Positions 7,734 through 16,579 are shown, numbered from the stretch's first letter. The stretch: 64,000 bases of DNA from Rufibacter psychrotolerans (GCF_016924645.1 NZ_JAFFJV010000008.1:1-64000); one strand, 5' to 3'. The notes: generated by a model from the letters alone, not told the origin. Program-made: numbers and translations.

Positions 7734-10679
7734 CTACTGCAGTTCGTCCAGCAAGCGGAAAGGGTTCAGGCGCTGCAGGTTCAGGGAGTAGCGGATGTTG
7801 CGCGTGAAATCTTTGAACGTAGCGGGGAAATCATCCGCGTAATTGCTGCCGGCCACAGGGAAATAGATCTGAACGGCATTGCGGAAGAAGGAAAGCTGCA
7901 AGCCGGTTCCGTAGAGCAACCGGTCCAGTTCCTGCACGTGGCCCAGGTCCAGGTACACGGCGAAAGGCGTCACGGGCAAATCAGCGGTGAGGTTGACGGT
8001 GGCCATCCATTCCTGGCTCATAACGGGCACGGCGTTCCGGAAACCACCATCCGCTAGATCGGTCTGCCGAATGGCCGCGGGGCCTTCCAGAGAAGTGAAC
8101 ATCTCCCGACGGTTGAAGAATGGGGTCTGCTTCAGGTAATCGGGGCTGCCAGCTAAGCCCAAACCAAACGGACTCCGGGAATAGTCGTTATCGGCCATGA
8201 AGCCCACAAAGCCACGCAACCTGATTTCCTTTTTAGGCCGGTATTTGAACCAGTTTTCCAAAGAAAGCCTCAATCTGACCGGGTTGAAAGTAGCCTCCTC
8301 GTTGGCGAACAGCGGATCAACGACTGGCACAAAGGATTGCGCCTGATACCGGAACATAGTGACGTCAAAATTTACCTGGGTACCCGCCACCGCATTTTGG
8401 GTAGTAAGTTGGTACGCGAGGCGAGGCGCGTGGAAATCTGGCAGGAAATCATCCTGCACGTAATGCCAGGCCAGCGTAAGTTGCTGCCGGGCTGTGTTCG
8501 GGTTATTCAGGCGGTTATGGAAGGTGATGCTGGGCGCAAGCGTATGGAAATTGGCGAACCGCTGACCTTGTACACCCACGTCCATCTTGCGCAGGAAACC
8601 TTGCGAGGGAACCCGGAAGCGAACATCGGCCAGACCGGTAAGGCGCGTACTGCTAAAGCCGAACATCGGCATGACCACATAGTTGAGCTTGTGTTCGGTG
8701 GGCAGGGAGTTATAGAGCAAGGCTCCTAATTGGAACCCATCGTGGGTGTTATACCCCAAAGCCGGAGCTACAAACAACTGCTTTTTGTCTATGTGCTCAA
8801 TGCCCAGCAGAGGCTGTAGGTGCAGCGGCTCACTTTTAGCGAACGCCCGGCCCACGCGGTATTGGTTGTCGCGGCGGTCCAGCTCCGGGAAGTAATAATT
8901 AGGGTCCACCACAATCCGGTCAATGTGGGAGGCGGTAAACGTCACGGTTTGTTCGCGCTCGCCCGGTTTGGTCCAGTGGGTTTCCAGAAGCTGCCCCTCG
9001 GTGTTAAGGGCGGCTACCTGTACCGGCAGCGCCAGTTTCCCGGTTTGCCGCACCACGGCCTGGGTGTTGCCGCCCGAGGTAGTTACGTTTTGCAGGTGCG
9101 CGTCTGGGATGGCGGTGGAAGGCAGCAGCTCCTGGAAGAACCAGTGCAACGGTTCTCCGGTAGATTTCTCCAGAACCGCCTGTAAATCCTCGGGGTAGGG
9201 GTGCCGGAACTGCCATTGCCGGTAGTAACTGTGCATGGCGCTGTCAAAGCGGGCGGTGCCCAGGTACTTCTCCAGGTACTGGAACAGGTGAGCCGTTTTC
9301 AGGTAGACGCCGGTGCCGTAGTTGAGGGTTCTGAACTGAATAGCCGGAGACGTAATAGGCTGCTCCAACCCCCGACTGGCCGCCGAGAGAAAGGCCACGG
9401 CATCAATCCCGGCGGGCGGCAGGTCATGCACGCCCAGGAACCGACCCATGGCATTCTGGTTGATCTCGCTGGACAGGATGCCGGCATAGGGTTTCCGTTG
9501 CGCTTTGGTCCTGAACTCGTAGTAGCTGTTGATGCCCTCGTCCAGCCAGGGATGCTGCCGCTCGTTGCTGCCCAGAATACCGTAGAACCAGTTGTGGCCC
9601 ACCTCGTGGATGATGGCCTCGGGCTCCGTCACCGTCACCATGGGATATTCCATGCCCGCACCCGCGCTCAGGGCACCATCCACGGCGGTAGCGTGCGCAT
9701 ACGGGTAATCACCCAGCCAGAGCGAATAGTAGTAGACGGCATCGTTGATGTCTTGCTGGGTTCTGATCCATTCCTCGGCGTTTCGGTTGGTGAACAGCAG
9801 CCACGTAGTCACGGGGCGTTTAGAGGCCGGAAGCGTCACCTGGCTCTTGAGCACGTTGAACCGCTTATCCGCGAACCATGCAAAATCATGGATACGGTCC
9901 TGTTTGTAGTGCAGGGTTTTGGTTTTGCCAGCCGAGGGAGGGAAGTCCACATCTTGCTCATTAAATTCTTTTTTAGCGGCAGTCACTTGCGCCAGGCTGT
10001 CCAATCGGGCTTGTTCCTCGGGGTTCTGCAGTTCGCCAGTGGCACCTACGGTGTAGTTGGCGGGCAGGGTGATGCGCACGTCAAAAGAGCCGTATTCTGA
10101 GTAGAACTCGCCCTGGTCCAGGTACGGCATGGGGTGCCAGCCTTTGTGGTCAAACACCGCCGGTTTAGGGTACCACTGCGTGATCTGGTACGATTGCCCC
10201 ACGTGCCCCAGGCGGGAAAACGATTCCGGTAACTTCACCTGGAACGGCGTGCTGATGGTAATGCGACCGCCCGGCCCCAGCGGTTGATTCAAGGTGAGTT
10301 TGGCAATGTCGGGGTTCTTCGCGTCCAGTTCCCACTTTACGTTTTGGCCGTTTATTTTGAAATCCAGCCCCGAAATGGAACCGCGCGCCTCCTTCGGGGC
10401 AAAGTAGAATTTGTCCTCGTCGTTCACCAACTGCTGTCGGGCGAAGGCGGTGTTTCGGTCCTGATAGGCGTTGGGCCACAGGTGGAAGTACAGAAACGTA
10501 AGCGTCTCCGGCGAGTGGTTGATGTATTCCAGCTGCTCGGTGGCTTTGAGCGTGTGCCGCTGATCATCCAGTGTCACGTCTATTTTGTAATGGACTTCCT
10601 GTTGCCAGTAGGTTTTCTGGGCAGAAACGGAAAAAGGGAACAGTAGAACGAAAGCAAGTAGAAACCGGAAATGCGTCAT
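7734..10679 (-). CDS. Secreted M1 family metallopeptidase with C-terminal beta-rich domain
   Basis: This 981-residue protein has a signal peptide (residues 1-20) and an M1 (gluzincin) aminopeptidase domain. The zinc site is HEVGH (His358, Glu359, His362) with the third ligand Glu381 in WLDEGINSYYE. The exopeptidase motif appears as GMEYP (342-346) in place of GAMEN. After about residue 630 the sequence becomes strand-rich with alternating hydrophobic/aromatic residues, ending in an aromatic-rich segment, and looks like an outer-membrane beta-barrel or porin-like domain. M1 peptidases of this layout occur in Bacteroidota. It likely trims peptides at the cell surface. The barrel is inference. 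Confidence 0.88.
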   Translation of the reverse strand: MTHFRFLLAFVLLFPFSVSAQKTYWQQEVHYKIDVTLDDQRHTLKATEQLEYINHSPETLTFLYFHLWPNAYQDRNTAFARQQLVNDEDKFYFAPKEARGSISGLDFKINGQNVKWELDAKNPDIAKLTLNQPLGPGGRITISTPFQVKLPESFSRLGHVGQSYQITQWYPKPAVFDHKGWHPMPYLDQGEFYSEYGSFDVRITLPANYTVGATGELQNPEEQARLDSLAQVTAAKKEFNEQDVDFPPSAGKTKTLHYKQDRIHDFAWFADKRFNVLKSQVTLPASKRPVTTWLLFTNRNAEEWIRTQQDINDAVYYYSLWLGDYPYAHATAVDGALSAGAGMEYPMVTVTEPEAIIHEVGHNWFYGILGSNERQHPWLDEGINSYYEFRTKAQRKPYAGILSSEINQNAMGRFLGVHDLPPAGIDAVAFLSAASRGLEQPITSPAIQFRTLNYGTGVYLKTAHLFQYLEKYLGTARFDSAMHSYYRQWQFRHPYPEDLQAVLEKSTGEPLHWFFQELLPSTAIPDAHLQNVTTSGGNTQAVVRQTGKLALPVQVAALNTEGQLLETHWTKPGEREQTVTFTASHIDRIVVDPNYYFPELDRRDNQYRVGRAFAKSEPLHLQPLLGIEHIDKKQLFVAPALGYNTHDGFQLGALLYNSLPTEHKLNYVVMPMFGFSSTRLTGLADVRFRVPSQGFLRKMDVGVQGQRFANFHTLAPSITFHNRLNNPNTARQQLTLAWHYVQDDFLPDFHAPRLAYQLTTQNAVAGTQVNFDVTMFRYQAQSFVPVVDPLFANEEATFNPVRLRLSLENWFKYRPKKEIRLRGFVGFMADNDYSRSPFGLGLAGSPDYLKQTPFFNRREMFTSLEGPAAIRQTDLADGGFRNAVPVMSQEWMATVNLTADLPVTPFAVYLDLGHVQELDRLLYGTGLQLSFFRNAVQIYFPVAGSNYADDFPATFKDFTRNIRYSLNLQRLNPFRLLDELQ

Positions 10680-10750
10680 GTAGGGCGAGAATTTGCCTCC
10701 AAAGTACGCGATTTTGCAAATTCAAATAACGAGTATATTCCTCTATTGCT

Positions 10751-10765
10751 CGGAAGTTACTTCCG
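10751..10765. repeat. CGGAAGTTACTTCCG palindrome, single copy
   Basis: A lone copy of the core found twice more at 10841-10914 as part of a longer inverted repeat. Confidence 0.6.
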
Positions 10766-10840
10766 TGCATTATGATCGAGGCGCCTCAGGAACCGGCTGC
10801 CCGTTTTCCGAAGGTTCGGATTGGTTGAGAAAGATGCTTC

Positions 10841-10914
10841 TACTATGGCGCGGAAGTTACTTCCGTGCCTTCCCCTTACTCGTTAGTCACGGAAGTAACT
10901 TCCGCGCCATAGTA
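10841..10914. repeat. 27-bp perfect inverted repeat
   Basis: Arms 10841-10867 and 10888-10914 are exact reverse complements, starting TACTATGGCGCGG and enclosing 20 bp. Each arm contains the palindromic core CGGAAGT..ACTTCCG. A diverged relative is at 14817-14881. The 395-bp divergent gap 10680-11074 holds these repeats, one 36-nt element and presumably both promoters, but no gene. Confidence 0.85.
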
Positions 10915-10987
10915 CATGAATTTTAATTTCGGTTCTAGGATAGGCTCGATTCTTTCCGTTCAAAGCGCTCTTTGCCAGACTTCAGGC

Positions 10988-11023
10988 GTTTTTAGCCGGT
11001 TTCTCAGAAATTATGCTTAAAAT
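10988..11023. repeat. 36-nt palindromic element, copy 7 (degenerate)
   Basis: GTTTTTAGC and GCTTAAAAT with hinge GTTTCTCAGAAAT. It lies 51 bp upstream of the first amidohydrolase gene. Confidence 0.45.
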
Positions 11024-11074
11024 AGAGATTGATTTCTGACCCAGCATCCACCTGTACCTTCACCAAACAAACAA

Positions 11075-12403
11075 ATGAATACTTTCCAGAAATGGGCCTC
11101 GGCGCTTTCATTGGCTGCCCTGGCGCAAACCGCCTTCGCCCAGACGTCCAACCTGCACGCGCAGATAGACCAGCTGGCCGACAAAATAGAGCCGAAAGTG
11201 ATCCAGTGGCGCCGCGATTTCCACCAGTTCCCTGAGCTCAGCAACCGCGAAGAAAAAACCGCCGAGAAAGTGGCCAAGCACCTGAAAAGCCTCGGGTTTG
11301 AGGTGAAGACGGGCGTTGCCAAAACCGGCGTGGTGGCCATCCTGAAAGGCGGTCAGCCCGGACCCGTAGTCGCCCTGCGCGCCGATATGGATGCTTTGCC
11401 GGTGACCGAGCGCAACAGCCTGCCCTTCGCCTCCAAAGTGCGCACCACGTTCAATAACCAACAGGTAGGAGTCATGCATGCCTGCGGCCACGATACGCAC
11501 ATGGCCATGCTCATGGGCGCTGCCGAGATTCTGGCCCAGCACAAGAAAGACCTGAAAGGCACCGTGAAATTCATCTTCCAGCCCGCTGAGGAAGGCGCAC
11601 CGGCCGGTGAGGAAGGCGGCGCTGATGTGATGGTGGCCGAAGGAGCGCTGGAGAACCCCAAAGTAGACGCCATTTTCGGGCTGCACATCAACTCTGCTAC
11701 CGAGGTGGGCACCCTCAAATACCGTCCGCAGGGCACCATGGCCAGCTCCGATAACTTCAAGATCAAGGTGAAAGGCCGCCAGGCACACGGCGCGTACCCC
11801 TGGGCCAGTGTGGACCCCATTGTGGTATCGGCGCAGATCATCAACGGCATCCAGACCATCGTGAGCCGACAGATGGAACTGACCAACGAGGCTGCGGTGA
11901 TTACGGTTGGTGCCATCCATGGTGGGGTAAGAACCAACATCATCCCCGAGGAGGTGGAAATGATCGGCACCATCCGGGCGCTGGACCCCAAAATGCAGGA
12001 CCAACTGCATGAGAAACTGCGGCGCACGGCCACGCTCATCGCCGAGAGCGCAGGGGCCACCGCCGAGGTGGAGATCGTGAAAAACACACCCATCACCTAC
12101 AACCACGTAGCCCTCACCGCCCACATGCTGCCCTCCCTGGAACGCGCGGCGGGCAAGCAGAAGGTAGTTTTAACCAAAGCCGTGACCGGAGCCGAGGACT
12201 TCGCCTATTATCAGCAGAAAGTGCCGGGCGTGTTCGTTTTCGTGGGCGGCATGGCCAAAGGGCAGGACCCTTCTAAAACGCCCGCGCACCACACCCCCGA
12301 CTTTATGATTGACGAAAGCGGTCTCAAACTAGGCGTGCGTACCCTGGCCTACCTGGCGGTAGATTACCTCAACAACCCCTTGAACAGCACCTCAGGGCAA
12401 TAA
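11075..12403 (+). CDS. Secreted M20 family amidohydrolase, paralogue 1
   Basis: This 442-residue metal-dependent amidohydrolase belongs to subfamily M20D (hippurate and indole-acetyl-amino-acid hydrolase type), which cleaves N-acyl groups from amino acids. A signal peptide ends near AFAQ (residue 23). The metal site is MHACGHDTH (Cys137, His139), with the catalytic Glu pair at 172-173 in QPAEEG and a final HHTPDFMIDE ligand. A dimerisation domain follows from about residue 220. A close paralogue of equal length lies at 15086. Substrate unknown; export points to scavenging of acylated amino acids or peptides. Confidence 0.93.
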   Translation: MNTFQKWASALSLAALAQTAFAQTSNLHAQIDQLADKIEPKVIQWRRDFHQFPELSNREEKTAEKVAKHLKSLGFEVKTGVAKTGVVAILKGGQPGPVVALRADMDALPVTERNSLPFASKVRTTFNNQQVGVMHACGHDTHMAMLMGAAEILAQHKKDLKGTVKFIFQPAEEGAPAGEEGGADVMVAEGALENPKVDAIFGLHINSATEVGTLKYRPQGTMASSDNFKIKVKGRQAHGAYPWASVDPIVVSAQIINGIQTIVSRQMELTNEAAVITVGAIHGGVRTNIIPEEVEMIGTIRALDPKMQDQLHEKLRRTATLIAESAGATAEVEIVKNTPITYNHVALTAHMLPSLERAAGKQKVVLTKAVTGAEDFAYYQQKVPGVFVFVGGMAKGQDPSKTPAHHTPDFMIDESGLKLGVRTLAYLAVDYLNNPLNSTSGQ

Positions 12404-12445
12404 TCCGAAACCACGGAGGTAAAACTTTCACAAACGTTAAGAATT

Positions 12446-12471
12446 GTAGAGACAAGGCATTGCCTTGTCTT
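12446..12471. repeat. GTAGAGACAAGGCA palindrome, copy C
   Basis: GTAGAGACAAGGCA followed by TTGCCTTGTCT; nearly the same as the copies at 3.1-3.3 kb. Confidence 0.6.
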
Positions 12472-12548
12472 TGCGTTTTTATGCGGTTCCAATAAGGTGA
12501 CTCGGGGTTTCTGTTTATGGAGGAATACTGTTGCTCATCGGCTTTTTC

Positions 12549-12584
12549 GTTTTAGGTCTGGTTTATGGGAAACGGCTGTAAAAC
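12549..12584. repeat. 36-nt palindromic element, copy 8 (degenerate)
   Basis: GTTTTAG at the left and TAAAAC at the right, 36 nt overall, with a hinge of GTTTATGGGAAAC. Inner arms pair poorly. Confidence 0.45.
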
Positions 12585-12690
12585 AGACCCTGACCAGTTC
12601 CCTGCTGAACCATCTGCTCCTGAGGTCGTACCTGTTTAGAACTGATTTTGTAAGAAATAATCAGAAAGAAAGTTTCTAACCCACGAAGGT

Positions 12691-14481
12691 ATGGCACAGC
12701 AAGTCAGCGATTTCATCATAGACAGACTAAGCAAATGGGGCGTGACCCGCATCTTCGGGTACCCCGGCGATGGCATCAACGGCGTCATGGGTGCTTTGGA
12801 CCGGGCCGAGGGCAAGCTGGAGTTTGTGCAGGTGCGGCACGAGGAAGTCGCCTCGCTCATGGCCTGCGCCCATGCTAAGTACACCGGCGAGGTGGGCGTT
12901 TGCCTGGCCACCTCCGGGCCGGGTGCCATCCACCTGCTCAATGGCTTGTATGATGCCAAGCTGGACCATCAGCCGGTAGTGGCGCTCATAGGGCAGAAGC
13001 CCCGCAAAGCTCTGGGCGGACATGCGCAGCAGGAAGTAGACTTAATGACGCTGTTCAAAGACGTAGCCAGCGAGTTTGTGCAGATGGCCACCGATGCCAG
13101 CCAGGTACGCCACCTGATTGACCGCGCTTTCCGCATCGCCCGGGACCAGCGCACCGTCACCTGCGTCATCCTGCCCAACGATGTGCAGGAACTGGACTAC
13201 GAGGAACCCAAACACGAGCACGGCACCATCCACTCGGGCATCGGGTACCTGATGCCAAGGGTGCTGCCCCGAGAGGAAGACCTGCAAAAAGCCGCCGAGG
13301 TGCTGAACAGTGGTAAGAAAATAGCTATTCTGGTGGGTGCCGGAGCCAAAGACGCCGCTCAGGAGGTAATCCAGGTAGCAGAGGTGCTGGGTGCGGGGGT
13401 GGCGAAGGCGTACCTGGGCAAAGCGGTGCTGCCCGATGAATTGCCGTTTGTGACGGGCGGCATCGGGTTCTTCGGGACCACGGCCAGCCACCAGATGATG
13501 GAGAACTGCGATACGCTGCTCATGATAGGCTCCAGCTTTCCGTACGCCGAGTTCCTCCCCAAAGAAAGGCAGGCGCGCGGCGTGCAGATAGACCTGGATG
13601 GCCGCATGCTCAGCATCCGGTACCCCATGGAAGTGCCGCTCATCGGTGACAGTGCCGAGACCCTACGGGCCTTGCTGCCGCACCTGCACCGCAAAGAAGA
13701 CCGCAGCTGGCGCGAGCAGATTGAGCAGAACATCAAAGACTGGTGGCAGCAAACCGAGGAGCAGGCCACGCACCCGGCCAATCCGGTGAACCCTAAACTG
13801 GTCTTCCAGAAGTTCTCGCCCTTGTTGCCGGATAACAGCATCCTGGCCGCCGATTCGGGTTCCTCTTCCAGCTGGATGTCGCAATACATCAGAATCAGGG
13901 AAGGCATGAAGTTCTCGGTTTCGGGCACGTTGGCCACCATGGGCTGCGCCGTGCCGTACGCCATCGCCGCCAAATTCGCTTACCCAGACCGCTTGGCCGT
14001 GGCGTTTGCCGGCGACGGTGCCATGCAGATGAGCAGCAACGCCGAACTACTCACCATCCAGAAATACTGGCACCAGTGGACCGATCCGCGCCTGATTGTG
14101 CTGGTGCTCAACAACCGTGACCTCAACTTCGTGACCTGGGAGCAGCGCGCAAACGAAGGCAATCCCAAGTTTGATGCCTCCCAGGTACTGCCTGATTTCA
14201 ACTTCGCCCAATACGCCGAAAGCCTCGGCCTGAAAGGCATCCGCATTGAAAGCCCAGACCAGGTTGACTCCGCCTTACAGGAAGCCTTACAGGCAGATCG
14301 TCCCGTAGTAATTGACGTGCTCGCCGACCCAGAGATTGTGCCGTTCACTACGCAGGTAGCCGCCAAGTTCGGAGAGAACATCGCCTCGGCCATTCAGGAA
14401 GGAGACCAGGCCGCTGCCCGGCATTTGGAAGAACCCTTGGAGGAGGCCGTGGAGGAAGCCCAGAAGAAAACAGAAGAATAA
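12691..14481 (+). CDS. Thiamine-diphosphate enzyme, pyruvate oxidase/acetolactate synthase type
   Basis: This 596-residue protein has the three-domain layout of the PoxB/acetolactate synthase family. The N-terminal domain has the catalytic Glu51 in VRHEE and the block ATSGPGAIHLLNGLYDAK. The central domain is the FAD/nucleotide-type fold (about 190-340). The C-terminal domain carries the diphosphate motif GDGAMQM..N with LNNRDLNFVTWEQ. It most resembles quinone-dependent pyruvate dehydrogenases and related 'TPP-requiring' proteins. An unusual acidic tail (EEPLEEAVEEAQKK) ends the protein. Pyruvate to acetate is the best guess. It is flanked by two amidohydrolase paralogues. Confidence 0.88.
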   Translation: MAQQVSDFIIDRLSKWGVTRIFGYPGDGINGVMGALDRAEGKLEFVQVRHEEVASLMACAHAKYTGEVGVCLATSGPGAIHLLNGLYDAKLDHQPVVALIGQKPRKALGGHAQQEVDLMTLFKDVASEFVQMATDASQVRHLIDRAFRIARDQRTVTCVILPNDVQELDYEEPKHEHGTIHSGIGYLMPRVLPREEDLQKAAEVLNSGKKIAILVGAGAKDAAQEVIQVAEVLGAGVAKAYLGKAVLPDELPFVTGGIGFFGTTASHQMMENCDTLLMIGSSFPYAEFLPKERQARGVQIDLDGRMLSIRYPMEVPLIGDSAETLRALLPHLHRKEDRSWREQIEQNIKDWWQQTEEQATHPANPVNPKLVFQKFSPLLPDNSILAADSGSSSSWMSQYIRIREGMKFSVSGTLATMGCAVPYAIAAKFAYPDRLAVAFAGDGAMQMSSNAELLTIQKYWHQWTDPRLIVLVLNNRDLNFVTWEQRANEGNPKFDASQVLPDFNFAQYAESLGLKGIRIESPDQVDSALQEALQADRPVVIDVLADPEIVPFTTQVAAKFGENIASAIQEGDQAAARHLEEPLEEAVEEAQKKTEE

Positions 14482-14488
14482 CTGGAGC

Positions 14489-14524
14489 GTTTCAGGGGCA
14501 TTTTCCAGAAAATAGCCTCTAAAC
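14489..14524. repeat. 36-nt palindromic element, copy 9
   Basis: GTTTCAGGGGC and GCCTCTAAAC with the perfect hinge ATTTTCCAGAAAAT, 8 bp after the TPP enzyme stop. Confidence 0.75.
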
Positions 14525-14684
14525 AGCTTGATATGGATTCGCAGCCTCTGTCTCTAGAGGCAGGAGTTCAGTTCGCTGGCGCGAGCGTCCCGCTCGTGTC
14601 CGCACGCATTGCCGGACGCTCATTCACCGCTTATCTGAAGATCAGGCATTCTCACGTTTTTTCGTGCAACACCACCCCCTCTTT

Positions 14685-14769
14685 TCATCCTGAAAGAATC
14701 TTGTGAGCGAACGGTAGAGTCGTTTCTTCAATGTCTTTCTAGCTCGCTCACAAGATCCTTTCAGGATGA
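14685..14769. repeat. 26-bp inverted repeat, nested
   Basis: Arms 14685-14710 and 14744-14769 match with one mismatch (TCATCCTGAAAG..ATCTTGTGAGCGA) around a 33-bp loop. Confidence 0.8.
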
Positions 14770-14816
14770 CAAATAGAAATAATAATTTGCTTAAAATCCC
14801 TCAAGGTTACTTTTAA

Positions 14817-14881
14817 ACTATGGCGCGGATTTACTTCCGTGACTTGTGAATAAAAGGCACGGAAGTAAGTCCGCACCATAT
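14817..14881. repeat. Diverged copy of the ACTATGGCGCGG inverted repeat
   Basis: Arms 14817-14841 and 14858-14881 pair with a few mismatches. They are clearly related to the perfect repeat at 10841-10914, which lies 4 kb away. Confidence 0.75.
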
Positions 14882-15037
14882 AAAGTCTGACCGGAAAGAG
14901 ACAAAGCATTTTTCGGCATACGTGCGGACACGAGCGGGACGCTCGCGCCAGCGGTACTATCCGGTAGTCCTTGGATTTTAGCTTCTCCCAACTCGCTTGC
15001 CAGAATTCCTTTTCCCAACCACACGCCGTACTTTTGT

Positions 15038-15072
15038 GTTTTAGGGCTACTTTTCCCGAAGCGGCTCAAAAC
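15038..15072. repeat. 36-nt palindromic element, copy 10 (35 nt)
   Basis: GTTTTAGGGC and CGGCTCAAAAC with hinge CTTTTCCCGAAG, ending 13 bp before the second amidohydrolase start. Confidence 0.6.
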
Positions 15073-15085
15073 CAAACGGAATCTC

Positions 15086-16414
15086 ATGTTCAGAATAAAT
15101 ACATTTAAAACCCTGCTCTTTCTGACCGGGTGCCTAAGTTTTTCTCTTGTGGGTAAGGCTCAAACCTCAGGCGTGCAAACCCAACTGGACCAGCTCGCCG
15201 ATAAGGTGGAGCCGAAGGTCATCCAGTGGCGTAGAGACCTGCACCAAAACCCGGAGCTGGGCAACTTTGAGGTGAAAACCGCTGAAAAAATCGCGAAGCA
15301 CCTCAAGGCCCTAGGGCTGGAGGTGAAAACCGGCGTAGCCAGAACGGGCATAGTAGGCATCCTGAAAGGCGGTCAGCCCGGACCAGTGGTGGCCCTGCGC
15401 GCCGACATGGATGCTTTGCCGGTGACGGAGAACAACACCCACAACCTGCCGTTTGCCTCTAAAGTGAAAACCACCTTTGAGGGGCAGCAAGTAGGCGTAA
15501 TGCACGCCTGCGGCCACGATGCGCACGTAGCCATGCTCATGGGCGTGGCCGAGGTGCTGAGCAGCGTGAAGAAAGACCTGAAAGGCACGGTAAAATTCGT
15601 GTTTCAGCCCGCTGAGGAGGGTTCCGCTCCCGGACAGGTGGGCGGCGCGAAGCTGATGGTGCAGGAAGGCGTGCTGGAGAACCCCAGGGTAGATGCCATG
15701 TTCGGGCTACACATCCGCTCAGACGTGGAAGTGGGCACCATTACCTATCGGCCGCAGGGCATGATGGCCAGCTCAGATAACTTCAAGATTATTGTAAAAG
15801 GCCAGCAGGCGCACGGCGGCACCCCCTGGATGGGCGTGGACCCGGTAGTCACCTCGGCGTACATTGTAACCGCTTTGCAGACCATTGTGAGCCGCCAGGT
15901 AGACCTGACCAATGCGGCGGCCATCGTGACGGTGGGAGCCATTAACGGGGGCGTTCGCGCCAACATCGTGCCTACGCAGGTGGAGATGATCGGGACCATC
16001 CGGGCGCTGGATGTGCCCATGCAGCAGCAGATTCATGAGCGGCTGAAGCAGACGGCCACCAGTATCGCCACGGGAGCCGGGGCAACTGCCGAAGTGCAGA
16101 TCCAGGAAATGACACCCGTTACCTACAACCACGAGGCCCTTACCGCCCACATGCTGCCTTCGCTGCAACGCGTAGCCGGTACCAACCAGGTGAAGCTCAC
16201 CAAACCCGTGACCATTGCCGAGGATTACGCCTACTTCCAGCAGAAAGTACCGGGGCTGTACCTCTTCCTGGGCGGCATGCCCAAAGGCGCAGATCCCGCC
16301 AAAGCCCCCTCGCACCACACCCCGGATTTCTATATTGAGGAAAGTGGCCTAAAACTGGGTGTGCGGGCTTTAGCCAATTTGGCCATAGACTATCTCAACA
16401 ACCCCTTGAAGTAA
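15086..16414 (+). CDS. Secreted M20 family amidohydrolase, paralogue 2
   Basis: This 442-residue protein is a close paralogue of the one at 11075, with the same M20D architecture. A signal peptide covers residues 1-25 (KTLLFLTGCLSFSLVGKA). The metal site is MHACGHDAH (Cys142, His144), with QPAEEG and HHTPDFYIEE conserved. The two genes differ mainly in the signal peptide and around residue 115, where this copy has a short extra NTHN stretch. Duplication with the TPP-enzyme gene and repeat-rich spacers between the copies is the simplest history. Its stop codon lies inside a perfect palindrome. Confidence 0.93.
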   Translation: MFRINTFKTLLFLTGCLSFSLVGKAQTSGVQTQLDQLADKVEPKVIQWRRDLHQNPELGNFEVKTAEKIAKHLKALGLEVKTGVARTGIVGILKGGQPGPVVALRADMDALPVTENNTHNLPFASKVKTTFEGQQVGVMHACGHDAHVAMLMGVAEVLSSVKKDLKGTVKFVFQPAEEGSAPGQVGGAKLMVQEGVLENPRVDAMFGLHIRSDVEVGTITYRPQGMMASSDNFKIIVKGQQAHGGTPWMGVDPVVTSAYIVTALQTIVSRQVDLTNAAAIVTVGAINGGVRANIVPTQVEMIGTIRALDVPMQQQIHERLKQTATSIATGAGATAEVQIQEMTPVTYNHEALTAHMLPSLQRVAGTNQVKLTKPVTIAEDYAYFQQKVPGLYLFLGGMPKGADPAKAPSHHTPDFYIEESGLKLGVRALANLAIDYLNNPLK

Positions 16415-16460
16415 CCGGTTTCTAGCCTGTTTTCCTGAAAACAGGCTAGAAACCGGTTAC
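16411..16460. repeat. 36-nt palindromic element, copy 11: 50-bp perfect palindrome
   Basis: Two exact 24-bp arms (16411-16434 and 16437-16460) are separated by CT. The core 16418-16453 is the 36-nt element with GTTTC/GAAAC ends and arms TAGCC/GGCTA. The left end includes the TAA stop of the amidohydrolase. Confidence 0.9.
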
Positions 16461-16535
16461 CCACCCCTCCCAGGAGGGGAGTCTCTTATCCTGTATACCA
16501 GTGAAAATTCCCCTCCTGGGAGGGGCAGGGGTGGG
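16460..16535. repeat. GC-rich inverted repeat CCCACCCCT..AGGAGGGGA
   Basis: Left arm 16460-16480, right arm 16509-16535, identical apart from a 6-base insertion in the right arm. It abuts the 50-bp palindrome. Confidence 0.75.
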
Positions 16536-16579
16536 GCCACCATCCACACGTATTTTTTTACACATCAATCTTACCAACC

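Larger units (their letters stand above)
14574..14953. repeat. Composite 380-bp element bounded by 40-bp inverted repeats
   Basis: Arms 14574-14614 and 14914-14953 are near-exact reverse complements, sharing 33 identical bases that begin CGCTGGCGCGAGCGTCCCGC. Two unrelated inverted repeats (14685-14769 and 14817-14881) are nested inside. No reading frame of note lies within. This and two 36-nt elements account for the whole 604-bp gap 14482-15085. Confidence 0.8.
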
